A stretch of 64,000 nt of DNA, from NCBI GenBank assembly GCA_002338565.1, contig DDIN01000006.1:341900-405899 (forward strand), given 5' to 3'. Source of the DNA: Hyphomonadaceae bacterium UBA1849 (lineage in GTDB: Bacteria; Pseudomonadota; Alphaproteobacteria; Caulobacterales; Hyphomonadaceae). Every line of letters starts with the position of its first letter. Position 1 is the stretch's first letter. The notes under the pieces were generated by a model. The model searched no databases. It saw only the letters and a list, made by a program, of their open reading frames with translations, and had not been told where the DNA came from. This document shows positions 8,652 to 16,710 of this stretch, one piece after another. The position numbers were made by a program, and so were the translations under genes.

Positions 8652-9632
8652 GGCCAGAATCTCTGACATCTGGGCGGGATCGATATTCCCGCCTGTGATG
8701 ATCACGATGACGGGCTGATCTGACGTGATCTGAACCTTGCCAGCCAGCAGCGCAGCCAGCGCTGCGGCTCCACCCGGCTCAGCAACCACTTTCAAATGCC
8801 TGAACGCGAACCGCACCGCTTCTCGCGCCTCTTCGTCAGAAATCAGCGCGACATCGAAGAGATATTCTTTGTTGATGGCAAAGGTCAGCTCACCCGGGCT
8901 GGGCGAAAGAAGCGCATCACAGATCGAGCGCGCATCAGGATCGACCTGCTCCCGATTGCCGGACTTCAGCGAACGGGCATGGTCATCAAAGTCTTCAGGC
9001 TCTGCGCCGACCACGCGAAGGTCTGGCCACTGATTGTGAACCGCCAGAGACACGCCTGCTATGAGACCGCCGCCACCCACGCAACAAACAAGTGCTTGCG
9101 GCGCTGTGGCATCGCCGTACTGGCGCGTAATCTCCACACCGCAGCTGCCCTGCCCCGCAATGATATGCGGATCATCATAGGACGGCACGACAACCAGATT
9201 TTTCTCCGCTGAAATCTTCGCAGCTATCTCTTCGCGGTCTTCGGTGAAGCGATCATAGAAGACGATTTCCGCGCCATCGCGCAGCACGCCTTCGACTTTC
9301 ACCTTCGGTGCATCAGACGGCATGACGATAGTCGCGGGAACGCCGAGCAATTTTGCCGCTCTGGCCACACCCTGCGCATGGTTTCCGGATGAAAACGCCA
9401 CGACACCTCGTGAGCGTTCATCATCAGTCAGGCGCGACAAGCGATTATAGGCACCGCGAAGTTTGAAACTGCCTGTATGTTGAAGCGGTTCGCATTTCAC
9501 ATAGACCGGCACGCCAATGCGCGCGTCCAGTTCATCATTGCGCAGAAGCGGCGTTTCGCGGACGACGCCATGCACCTGCTTTGCAGCATCGAGAACGTCC
9601 TGAACGGTCGGAACTATTGCTCCGGCTGACAT
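8643..9632 (-). CDS. Threonine/serine dehydratase (PLP-dependent, no ACT domain)
   Basis: Fold-type II PLP enzyme of the threonine ammonia-lyase / serine racemase group. 329 residues. The PLP lysine is in HTGSFKLRGAYN (about residue 54), the carboxylate-binding loop is SSGNHAQGVA (about 81-90), and the phosphate-binding tetraglycine loop is CVGGGGLIAG (about 185-194). The protein ends after the catalytic domain, so it lacks the regulatory ACT domain of biosynthetic IlvA. That makes a catabolic threonine/serine deaminase or a serine racemase more likely; the sequence does not separate these. Its first codons overlap the last codons of the preceding small lipoprotein gene by 19 nt. Confidence 0.88.
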   Translation of the reverse strand: MSAGAIVPTVQDVLDAAKQVHGVVRETPLLRNDELDARIGVPVYVKCEPLQHTGSFKLRGAYNRLSRLTDDERSRGVVAFSSGNHAQGVARAAKLLGVPATIVMPSDAPKVKVEGVLRDGAEIVFYDRFTEDREEIAAKISAEKNLVVVPSYDDPHIIAGQGSCGVEITRQYGDATAPQALVCCVGGGGLIAGVSLAVHNQWPDLRVVGAEPEDFDDHARSLKSGNREQVDPDARSICDALLSPSPGELTFAINKEYLFDVALISDEEAREAVRFAFRHLKVVAEPGGAAALAALLAGKVQITSDQPVIVIITGGNIDPAQMSEILASA

Positions 9633-10123
9633 GCTGTAACCCCCGCGACAGGAACCATTGTGCGCCAGCCTTCGGCGTCGATCATAGTCAGGCTTGCCTC
9701 AGGGACGCGTTGTCCGCCAACCAGTTGCTCGCCCGGCTCCATACGAAGCTCGACCATGCGTCCGTCACCGAATGCAAAGTCCTGCTCGGTCAGCTGCTGG
9801 CCAAAGATATCACCGCCGAGCGCAACACGGTTCAGGTCCGCAACCGCGCCATCAACCCAAAGCAATGCGTCCTCGGAGCCAGCTTTGGAGAAGAAGATAA
9901 ATTCGGGCTGCTCGCGCCGCGTCCAGAGAAACAGTCCACACTCACCGACATTGAGCGTTTGCGCCGGAAGGCCGCGCTGCGGCGTCTCTACTTGTGCCAG
10001 CGGGCTTAGCGGCGCTGCCTGCCCGGCCTGATTGTTCGCTGAGGTTGGCGTTGCACAGCTGGCGAGGACCGCCAGCGCGCTAAATGCGAGTGAAATCCGG
10101 AATGAAGTCATGACAAGTCTCAT
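9614..10123 (-). CDS. Small lipoprotein at the end of the T2SS operon (pilotin candidate)
   Basis: About 169 residues with a lipoprotein signal: FSALAVLASC, Cys near residue 22. Mature part starts ATPTSANNQAGQAAP, a flexible linker, then a compact beta-rich region with two further Cys (GECGLF; VTACQPEQ) that could form a disulfide. I do not recognise a family. The ATG at 10123 overlaps the gspN stop in an ATGA arrangement like several other junctions in this operon, so it is co-translated with the secretion genes; an internal ATG at 10111 is also possible. A small lipoprotein encoded with a secretin is where a pilotin (GspS/AspS-type) would be expected, but similarity to known pilotins is not visible. 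Confidence 0.75.
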   Translation of the reverse strand: MRLVMTSFRISLAFSALAVLASCATPTSANNQAGQAAPLSPLAQVETPQRGLPAQTLNVGECGLFLWTRREQPEFIFFSKAGSEDALLWVDGAVADLNRVALGGDIFGQQLTEQDFAFGDGRMVELRMEPGEQLVGGQRVPEASLTMIDAEGWRTMVPVAGVTACQPEQ

Positions 10124-10860
10124 TCAATAGAGTGTCGATAGGTGTAACGGTCCTGCCCCTCGGAGACAAAGCCCAGAAGCGACAATGCATTTGCCGTATC
10201 GGAGTTCTGCGTGAAGACTTCAGCAAAGAAGCTGCCGCGCGCATCAAGACCAACTTCAAGGCTCGCATTCACACGTTCGCCCGCAGGCGTAGCGCCTGAA
10301 AGCGCCACAAGCAAATCACCATCCGCGCAGCTCACTGGCCCGGAAAGCTCCGGTCCAACCCAGTTCCAGCGCGCTTCGGTCCGCGTCAGTATATCTGTCC
10401 AGACGGTCCCTTCGGCAATTTCGCAAAGCTGGTCATCAATCACAAGCTCGGAGAGGTTAAGGCGGAACTGGCCGTTCAGATCGCGCACTTCCTGCTGCAG
10501 GTTCAACAGATCACGCGTTCCGCCCATGGCGCGGATATCAGCAAGACGCGTGCGACCACCAAGGCCAGAGGACACTTTCCCCTCGCCGGTAATGCTTCCG
10601 CCTGACAGTGAGAACTCTCCGGAAATGGTTCCAATCAGCAAAGCCATAGGACTTGTCCTGAACGCAACATCGCCAACCGGCTGGATGCCATACAAAACAT
10701 TCTCGACACGACCATCCCAGACGGTACCCGAGGCAACCGCATACCGCACAGACGGGTCACGAGCGGTGACCTGATCCATGACGAAGCGCGCAGGCGTTAT
10801 CGCAAAGGCAATGATCGCCGCGAGGAAAACCACGAGGCCGGCAGACAAAACCCACTTCAT
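10120..10860 (-). CDS. gspN: Type II secretion system protein GspN
   Basis: Inner-membrane anchored periplasmic component of unknown exact role, found in a subset of T2SS. 246 residues with one N-terminal membrane segment (MKWVLSAGLVVFLAAIIAFAI) and a beta-rich periplasmic domain with the GspN pattern GTVWDGRVENV (about 45-55) and SGEFSLSGGSITGEGKV. It overlaps gspM by 1 nt and the downstream lipoprotein by 4 nt. Position after gspM and length both fit GspN. Confidence 0.85.
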   Translation of the reverse strand: MKWVLSAGLVVFLAAIIAFAITPARFVMDQVTARDPSVRYAVASGTVWDGRVENVLYGIQPVGDVAFRTSPMALLIGTISGEFSLSGGSITGEGKVSSGLGGRTRLADIRAMGGTRDLLNLQQEVRDLNGQFRLNLSELVIDDQLCEIAEGTVWTDILTRTEARWNWVGPELSGPVSCADGDLLVALSGATPAGERVNASLEVGLDARGSFFAEVFTQNSDTANALSLLGFVSEGQDRYTYRHSIE

Positions 10861-11342
10861 TATGCACCCTCACGCTGCAGGAGAACACTTCCACGAAGCG
10901 TGTTGTTTTCAGGCCGCTTTCTCAGTTCCGCGCGCTGAACCGACAGGCCATACCTGCCCTCAAGTTCGGTCAGCCAGAGCATAAGTGCCTGCGCATTCAC
11001 CGTATCAAACCATACCGTAGTCTGGTTTGAGCCAGAGGGTTGCAGGCGAACAATCTGTAGCCCTGCCGCTGTGGCTGTGCGGCTCAATAGAAGTTCGAGG
11101 CTTTCATTTGTCGTCTCGACACCGGACGGAACCGCTGCGACCTGGCTCTCCAACTGGGCTATGCCCTGAAACACCTGCTGCGCTTCAAGAGACATGCGGC
11201 GATACTCGCGCTCTGCACCATCATGCGCATTACGCAGAGGAACGAACATAAGAAAATACACCGCAAGAATGGCCGTAAGACCACCCGCAATCAGGATCAT
11301 CATGCGTTCGCGGCCTGTCAGGCCCTGCCACCACTCTCTCAT
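10860..11342 (-). CDS. gspM: Type II secretion system protein GspM
   Basis: Inner-membrane assembly-platform protein that pairs with GspL. 160 residues: a short cytoplasmic start (MREWWQGLTGRERMM), one membrane helix (about 15-34, ILIAGGLTAILAVYFLMFVP), a periplasmic coiled coil (about 40-70), and a ferredoxin-like C-terminal domain. The TGRER motif next to the membrane helix is typical of GspM. Joined to gspL by a 4-nt overlap and to gspN by 1 nt. Confidence 0.9.
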   Translation of the reverse strand: MREWWQGLTGRERMMILIAGGLTAILAVYFLMFVPLRNAHDGAEREYRRMSLEAQQVFQGIAQLESQVAAVPSGVETTNESLELLLSRTATAAGLQIVRLQPSGSNQTTVWFDTVNAQALMLWLTELEGRYGLSVQRAELRKRPENNTLRGSVLLQREGA

Positions 11343-12514
11343 GGCCGACCTCCAAAGCTCGCTTCACCGACGATGACTCCGCCCTCCTGACGCGCGCCAC
11401 CAAGCTCAAGGCTGAGCCCCCTGCGCTCAAAACTATCTCTCAGCCGGTCACGGCTCTCATAACCCGCAAACTGTAGAGATGCCGTGATCTGGCCCGACGT
11501 CCGGTCAAAGGTCAGACCTTGCAGAGAGACACCCTCGACCTCTTCCAGACCGGCATACAACGCCGCAGAAAGTTCGATGAAGGACGCTCCGCTGCCGCCC
11601 GGTGCGTTGCGCATTTTCAGAGCAACTTCGCGTGATGGGTCAACCACACGCCCTTCTTCAGGAAAGGCACGGGAATACGCGGTAACCATCGAGTTATAGA
11701 GATCATCGCTCGCTTGGTTCAGGCCGAACACGCTGACACCAAGTGAGGTAATCCAGATCAGTAGCGCTGCCGCAGCGAGGCCCAGGGTGGCTGACCAGCC
11801 ACTCAGCCTGAACTGTCCCTTTGAGCGGCGCGCATATGCGCCCTGTCGCAAATCAATGCCTGCACCAGCCAGCAGGTTGGGCGCGATAAAGGCGACGAAA
11901 CTGTCCACGCGTGAGGTTTCACCCGGTACATCAGTCAGCTGGCTGTCGTCGCTGACAATGTGCTGAACCGATTGAAGGTCAGCCTGCTGCAAGATCGCCG
12001 GAACAAGATCAGCCGCGAGATGCGGATCGCATCCATGGAACCGCTCGCCGTCATAAATAATGACGCGGCCATCACCGTCGAAAACGAAGGGCTCTCCTTC
12101 AGTGAAGAGCGACGTTTCGGGAATAAGCTCAGCACGCGCAAGAAGCTCTGCAGGAAGGACTTCGCAGGCACTTAGCCAATCAGACATGGCAACATCGGAG
12201 ACGACAGCGACTGTACGCGTGTTCGGGTTTTCCGGTGCACGTGGTCCAATCGCGATATGAAGCTCGCTGACGGGCTGGCCAAGATCATCTTCGAGCTGGA
12301 AAAGAGCTGCCGTGCGCAAATCCGCCATAGACCGCGTCGCCGCGGTGACCGTCGACATGAAAACGTCCGGCCCGGGCACGAGTAAAACAACGCGGTCCGC
12401 GACGACGTCTGACACCGCCTCGCGCGAAACAGGTTCTACCTCATTTTCAGAGCGCGCAATGAACCAGTCATCCCCCATCGGGGTGCCAGGCAGGCGCGCA
12501 AACAGAACACTCAT
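11339..12514 (-). CDS. gspL: Type II secretion system protein GspL
   Basis: Links the cytoplasmic ATPase GspE to the inner-membrane platform. 391 residues: an N-terminal actin-like cytoplasmic domain (about 1-235), a single membrane helix at about 242-262 (LGLAAAALLIWITSLGVSVFGL) and a periplasmic ferredoxin-like domain. The cytoplasmic part has the family's VVLLVPGPDVF motif and acidic strand patterns. It overlaps gspK and gspM by 4 nt each. Sequence conservation in this family is low, so position in the operon is part of the evidence. Confidence 0.9.
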   Translation of the reverse strand: MSVLFARLPGTPMGDDWFIARSENEVEPVSREAVSDVVADRVVLLVPGPDVFMSTVTAATRSMADLRTAALFQLEDDLGQPVSELHIAIGPRAPENPNTRTVAVVSDVAMSDWLSACEVLPAELLARAELIPETSLFTEGEPFVFDGDGRVIIYDGERFHGCDPHLAADLVPAILQQADLQSVQHIVSDDSQLTDVPGETSRVDSFVAFIAPNLLAGAGIDLRQGAYARRSKGQFRLSGWSATLGLAAAALLIWITSLGVSVFGLNQASDDLYNSMVTAYSRAFPEEGRVVDPSREVALKMRNAPGGSGASFIELSAALYAGLEEVEGVSLQGLTFDRTSGQITASLQFAGYESRDRLRDSFERRGLSLELGGARQEGGVIVGEASFGGRP

Positions 12515-13512
12515 TCATCAACTCCGATCCGCCGCCTGACCAGCTGGACACTGTTATCCGATCCGAGACGGAACACCGCCTCATAGCTCGTCATGGCTTC
12601 GGCATAAACCACTTCACCGGAAAGTCTGAAAAATTTCGACGTCGTGCCGAGTAGCGTCTCATGACGCAGTTCAGGCGCAACCGCCGCGAGGGTCGGCTCA
12701 GTCAGAAATGTTTCGACATCCGGAAATTCCAGATCACCCTGCGCTTCCATAATTGCGCGCATACTTTCGCGGCCAACCTGACCGGAAAAGACAGCGCTAA
12801 TAATAGGCGCGTGGCGTTCATCCATCGTATTGATGTTGAAAACGCCAATGGTCTCATCAGGGCGAGCGCACACATAAGGCGCGATCATACGATACAGCTC
12901 AGGCGTATAGCCGCGCATATCCAGCAATTCGGCTGGCGTCACGATTGGCCCATTAGCAGCCGAGCGTGGCTGTGACAGGCTCGCGTAAAATCCGTTCTCG
13001 GCGCCGAAGGCCTGCTGCACCGAGTCGGTATCGATCCAGTCTTTAGCGACCTGCATCAACTGCTGTGCATCACTCTGTGGCAGATCGAGCGCTTCAAGGA
13101 GTTCGACATAGAACGCGCCCGCATCAATCGCAGCCGTTGTCTCGGAGTCTTCGGCTTCATGGCCCAGACTATTCAGATTGAAGCAGTTCGTCGCATCATC
13201 CACGCGCGCCATCAACCGCCCGCCCTCAATGGGAAAAGCAATGGTCTGACCAAGCCCCGGCGAGAAGCGCGTAATGCTGCCTTGCGTCAGCTCGCTCAAC
13301 TGCGCAATTTTCTGCGCAGCGAGTGTTTCCGCGCCACTGACATACCATCCGATCTGGTTGCGAGCGCCCGTCATGGACGCAACCTGAACCGAGCGTGTCA
13401 CGGTTTGCAGGATGCCAACGCTCACGACCGATAGTGTCGCGACAAGCAACAGCACAACGAGCAGCGCGGCGCCCGTGTCATTGCGCTTCATCTTCTGTTT
13501 CCCGGAAGTCAT
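12511..13512 (-). CDS. gspK: Type II secretion minor pseudopilin GspK
   Basis: GspK caps the pseudopilus tip together with GspI and GspJ. 333 residues, the largest pseudopilin as expected. The N-terminus has the prepilin cleavage site TG/AALLVVLLL followed by the hydrophobic helix; as in other GspK proteins the +5 Glu is absent. After it come the alpha-domain and the two calcium-binding regions (GVFNINTMDERHAP near 235 is the conserved NINTA-like stretch). Joined to gspJ by a 1-nt overlap and to gspL by 4 nt. Confidence 0.93.
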   Translation of the reverse strand: MTSGKQKMKRNDTGAALLVVLLLVATLSVVSVGILQTVTRSVQVASMTGARNQIGWYVSGAETLAAQKIAQLSELTQGSITRFSPGLGQTIAFPIEGGRLMARVDDATNCFNLNSLGHEAEDSETTAAIDAGAFYVELLEALDLPQSDAQQLMQVAKDWIDTDSVQQAFGAENGFYASLSQPRSAANGPIVTPAELLDMRGYTPELYRMIAPYVCARPDETIGVFNINTMDERHAPIISAVFSGQVGRESMRAIMEAQGDLEFPDVETFLTEPTLAAVAPELRHETLLGTTSKFFRLSGEVVYAEAMTSYEAVFRLGSDNSVQLVRRRIGVDE

Positions 13513-14132
13513 CAGATCGCCCCCCCTGCTGGCAGAAGGAACATCCAGACCATTTCAGGCTTGTCAGAGGGGCGTACGACAAGACGCACGGCAGGCGGCG
13601 CAGTGATCGGCGTTTCCGGCGTTGCCCGCCATTCTCGCGTCCAGAGCTGCCCCTGATTGAACTCGGCGTAGACGTCGTCCAGTCCGTCCAGCAGAACTTC
13701 ATCACGGAAATCGTCATTGAAGAGCGGGTCCGCAAACGGCCTCGTTCTGCGGATGAGGCGTCCGTTCTCAAACACGTAGCGGACAGCGAAGAGACCGCTT
13801 CGCTCCTCCATCAGGCCGGGGTTTGTCCAGCCATCACGGACGAACGCGAACAAAAGCCCGGCTTCGCCGATGCCACCCCCCAGAAATGATGCGGATGGAT
13901 CTAAAACCGGACGGCTTTCAGACGCACGTGGCACCCATTGCAAAAGGTCTTCACGCACACGCGTATGCGCCTGAGCATAAGCTTGCGTCTGCTCCGTGGA
14001 TGCCGCCAGCGCATCACGGCTCTGGAAAGAGCTCAACAGCACTGTCGTGCCAGCAATGGAGATCGTCGAAATGATGAAGAGCGACACCAGCACTTCGATG
14101 AGGGAGAAACCGTGATCAGAACGCATGATCAT
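13512..14132 (-). CDS. gspJ: Type II secretion minor pseudopilin GspJ
   Basis: Minor pseudopilin of the tip complex. 206 residues; prepilin peptidase site HG/FSLIEVLVSLFI at about residues 8-20 with the +5 Glu. The globular part carries the conserved W-x-N-P segment (RDGWTNPG) and FENGRLIRRTRPF of the GspJ family. Overlaps gspI by 4 nt. Confidence 0.93.
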   Translation of the reverse strand: MIMRSDHGFSLIEVLVSLFIISTISIAGTTVLLSSFQSRDALAASTEQTQAYAQAHTRVREDLLQWVPRASESRPVLDPSASFLGGGIGEAGLLFAFVRDGWTNPGLMEERSGLFAVRYVFENGRLIRRTRPFADPLFNDDFRDEVLLDGLDDVYAEFNQGQLWTREWRATPETPITAPPAVRLVVRPSDKPEMVWMFLLPAGGAI

Positions 14133-14512
14133 TCTCTCCGGAAGCCATAGCGCAGAACAAGTGTTTGCTCGGAATCGCTGAGAGAAACACGGACCGTCAC
14201 GCCCAGAAGCCCCGCCTCACCGGTATTCTGAATGTCGCGTCGCCATTCGAAATCATACCCGCCCATAACCGTTTCGCCCTGCGACCCACCGAGCGTAAGG
14301 CGATCATTCAGATAGGTTTCAACGAGCACATTCTCGGCAACAAACTCGGCATATGCGCGTGCCGCCATCTGTCCTGAAGAGCGAATATTCTGTGTGATGA
14401 GCGTCATGGTCGCGACTGCGACGGTTGCGAAAATTGCGAGCGCGACAAGGCTTTCGAACAGCGAAAAGCCTGCATCATTGTGGTTGGGGGTACGTTTAGC
14501 GGGAAGCGTCAT
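14129..14512 (-). CDS. gspI: Type II secretion minor pseudopilin GspI
   Basis: Minor pseudopilin that nucleates the tip with GspJ and GspK. 127 residues, normal for GspI. Processing site AG/FSLFESLVALAIF at about residues 15-28 with +5 Glu; then the family's FVAENVLVETYL helix and the GYDFEWRRDI strand. The long leader (about 15 residues) starts MTLPAKRTPN. The start overlaps gspH by 17 nt, the largest overlap among the pseudopilin genes. Confidence 0.93.
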   Translation of the reverse strand: MTLPAKRTPNHNDAGFSLFESLVALAIFATVAVATMTLITQNIRSSGQMAARAYAEFVAENVLVETYLNDRLTLGGSQGETVMGGYDFEWRRDIQNTGEAGLLGVTVRVSLSDSEQTLVLRYGFRRE

Positions 14513-15005
14513 GGATGATCACCTCCCCTGTCTGGCTGATGTCGATCCCGACGCTCTGATTTCGCCAGCTGAGTTCCAGCGAAGCTTCAGTCGCAAAGCC
14601 TGACGGATCGAACCAGATGTTTGGAATGACCGGCGCATCATAATCCTGCGTGGTGCGAAATACCGGCTCGTCATCGCCTTCGAGTACGACTTCAGTATCC
14701 GGGTGGAGGGCAAATACCTCCGTATCTCTCAGGCCCATCGGTGCGCGCCAGAGACCACGATCAAACACGAGAACGCGAACTTCGTTTTCTTCAAGCAGGA
14801 GACCACGAGGCGCACCGCCCAGTATCGCTTCAGTCCGTTGATTGTTGAGTAGGCGGTCCAGCGTTCCGCGCACTTCAATCAAAGGCGTCGGCGAACGCGG
14901 CAGCGACAAAACAACGAAGCTCGACGCCAGCCCGACTATGAACAGGGCGACCATGATCTCAATGAGGCTAAGCCCCGCATCAGATCTTAAATCGCCCGAT
15001 TGCAC
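14496..15005 (-). CDS. gspH: Type II secretion minor pseudopilin GspH
   Basis: Minor pseudopilin joining the tip to the main filament. 169 residues; cleavage site AG/LSLIEIMVALFIV at about residues 10-22 with +5 Glu. The C-terminal part has the GspH beta-sandwich pattern with FDPSGFATEASLEL (about 133-146). It begins directly after the gspG stop (adjacent bases 15006/15005). Confidence 0.92.
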   Translation of the reverse strand: MQSGDLRSDAGLSLIEIMVALFIVGLASSFVVLSLPRSPTPLIEVRGTLDRLLNNQRTEAILGGAPRGLLLEENEVRVLVFDRGLWRAPMGLRDTEVFALHPDTEVVLEGDDEPVFRTTQDYDAPVIPNIWFDPSGFATEASLELSWRNQSVGIDISQTGEVIIHDASR

Positions 15006-15485
15006 CTAGTTCTCTCCCCAATTCCCGACATCGGCATTAAGGTCTTCACCGCCCGGACGGCCATCCGCGCCGAGTGAGAAAATGTCGATACGACCGCGTT
15101 CACCCGGATTGCGGTATTGATATGGATTGCCCCAAGGGTCAGCCGGAATTTCAGACCGCAGCAGATAGCCACCCTGGCGGTAGAGTTCCGCTCGGTTCAG
15201 CCCTGTCGGCGCATCAACAAGCGCTTCCAGTCCCTGCTCTGTAGTCGGGAATGTCAGCATGTCGGAATTGTACTCGTAGAGCGCCGTTTCCAGCGCCTGA
15301 ATGTCGGTACGCGCCTTTTGCACCATGGCGCGGTCACGAGACGGCAATACGTTGATCATCACGACTGTTGCGAGCAGGCCCATGATGAATACGGCCACCA
15401 TGATCTCTGTCAGGCTGAAGCCTTCCTCTCCGCGATTGCGGCGCTGCGATTTGCGAGCGAGCAGAGTTTTTAGCCAGGTCATCAT
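15006..15485 (-). CDS. gspG: Type II secretion major pseudopilin GspG
   Basis: Main building block of the pseudopilus piston. About 159 residues from ATG 15485, which has AGGAGA 4 nt upstream; the next codon is also ATG. Processing site EG/FSLTEIMVAVFIMGLL with +5 Glu, then the long helix and the conserved major-pseudopilin segments TDIQALETALYEYNSD, PTTEQGLEALV, and the calcium loop with C-terminal GGEDLNADVGNWGEN. The leader is rather long and basic. gspF ends 11 nt upstream. Confidence 0.96.
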   Translation of the reverse strand: MMTWLKTLLARKSQRRNRGEEGFSLTEIMVAVFIMGLLATVVMINVLPSRDRAMVQKARTDIQALETALYEYNSDMLTFPTTEQGLEALVDAPTGLNRAELYRQGGYLLRSEIPADPWGNPYQYRNPGERGRIDIFSLGADGRPGGEDLNADVGNWGEN

Positions 15486-15495
15486 TTTCTCCTGA

Positions 15496-16710
15496 TCAAC
15501 CGATAACGAATGAATTAAGCTGCAAAATTGGCAGCATGATAGATAGAACAACTAGGGCGACCATGCCGCCGAGCACGAGAATAATCAGAGGCTCAAGCAG
15601 TCCGAGCGCAACCTTGGTCGCCGCTTCGAACTCGTCTTCCAGATATTTCGCGCCGCGCAGCAACATGTCGGGCAACTGACCGCTCGCTTCACCACTGGAA
15701 GAGAGCTGTGTGATCAGTGCAGGAAAGACGCCTGTCGATTTCATGGCGCGGCTAATACCTGCGCCCTCGCGGACCTTCACGATGATGTCCGAAACCGCAT
15801 TCTGAAACACCAGATTGCCGAGGCTGCTGCGCGCTGCGGTCAGGCTTTCCAGAACCGGTGCGCCATTGCCCAGCAGCGTAGAGAGAGTTCGCGCGAAACG
15901 GGCCGTATTCACCTGCGTCAGCATTGTGCCAATGACCGGTAATTTCAGCATCACACCGTCAACCACGCGCTTCACCTTCGGCAGCGCGAAAAGCCGTGTC
16001 AGGCCAAAGATGGCAGCGACGATGACGGCCAGAATGATCAGGCCGTAATTCTGCAAAACGTCACTAATGCCGATGACGATACGCGTCAGCATTGGCAATT
16101 CCTGATTCATCGTTGTGAACTGCTCGACGACGCGTGGCACAACAAAGGTCATCAGGCCAACCATGACGAGCAAGGCGGTGAAGGCTAGCACCATCGGGTA
16201 GATGAGCGCCGTCTGCACGGTCTGACGAACCTTGCGCGAGCGTTCCAGATATTCTGCAAGACGCTCAAGTACCGCGCCCAGATCACCAGACGCTTCGCCA
16301 GCCGCTACGATAGACCGATAAAGCCCGTTAAAGACCTTCGGATGTTCGCCCAGCGCTTCCGAAAGGCGATAACCCTCCGTCACAGAGTTCCGGATCGCGA
16401 GCAGCGTTTTACGCACACCCGGCTTTTCTGCCTGCGCGGCAGCTGCCGCGATGCTTTCCTCTACCGGTGTGCCGGAGCCAATCATGATCGCCCATTGGCG
16501 CGTAATCAGCAGCAAATCGGATTGCGAGACGGACGCAGCGCTAAGGCTGGACAGCGCTGACTTGGGCTTTTCTTTTGCCTCTTCCAGTTTGAGCGGTGTC
16601 ATCTGGCGTACGCGAAGTTCGCGACGCGCAGCCCGCGCTGAATCGGCAGCGATTACGCCCTTTTCACGCTTTCCCTCCGGTGAGAGCGCGACATAATCAA
16701 ATGTCGGCAT
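15496..16710 (-). CDS. gspF: Type II secretion inner-membrane platform protein GspF
   Basis: Polytopic platform protein thought to be turned by GspE to push pseudopilins into the filament. 404 residues with two tandem GspF cytoplasmic domains (about 70-190 and 270-390) and three membrane segments (about 170-190, 220-245 and 375-400). MPTFDYVALSPEGKREKGV at the start and VREGAGISRAMKSTGVFP / QLSSSGEASGQLPDML in the second domain are family signatures. Overlaps gspE by 14 nt. Confidence 0.95.
   Translation of the reverse strand: MPTFDYVALSPEGKREKGVIAADSARAARRELRVRQMTPLKLEEAKEKPKSALSSLSAASVSQSDLLLITRQWAIMIGSGTPVEESIAAAAAQAEKPGVRKTLLAIRNSVTEGYRLSEALGEHPKVFNGLYRSIVAAGEASGDLGAVLERLAEYLERSRKVRQTVQTALIYPMVLAFTALLVMVGLMTFVVPRVVEQFTTMNQELPMLTRIVIGISDVLQNYGLIILAVIVAAIFGLTRLFALPKVKRVVDGVMLKLPVIGTMLTQVNTARFARTLSTLLGNGAPVLESLTAARSSLGNLVFQNAVSDIIVKVREGAGISRAMKSTGVFPALITQLSSSGEASGQLPDMLLRGAKYLEDEFEAATKVALGLLEPLIILVLGGMVALVVLSIMLPILQLNSFVIG

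Noticed and set aside
9581..10009. Plus-strand ORF across the dehydratase/lipoprotein junction
   Set aside because: Antisense to two genes with clear motifs; no ribosome site.
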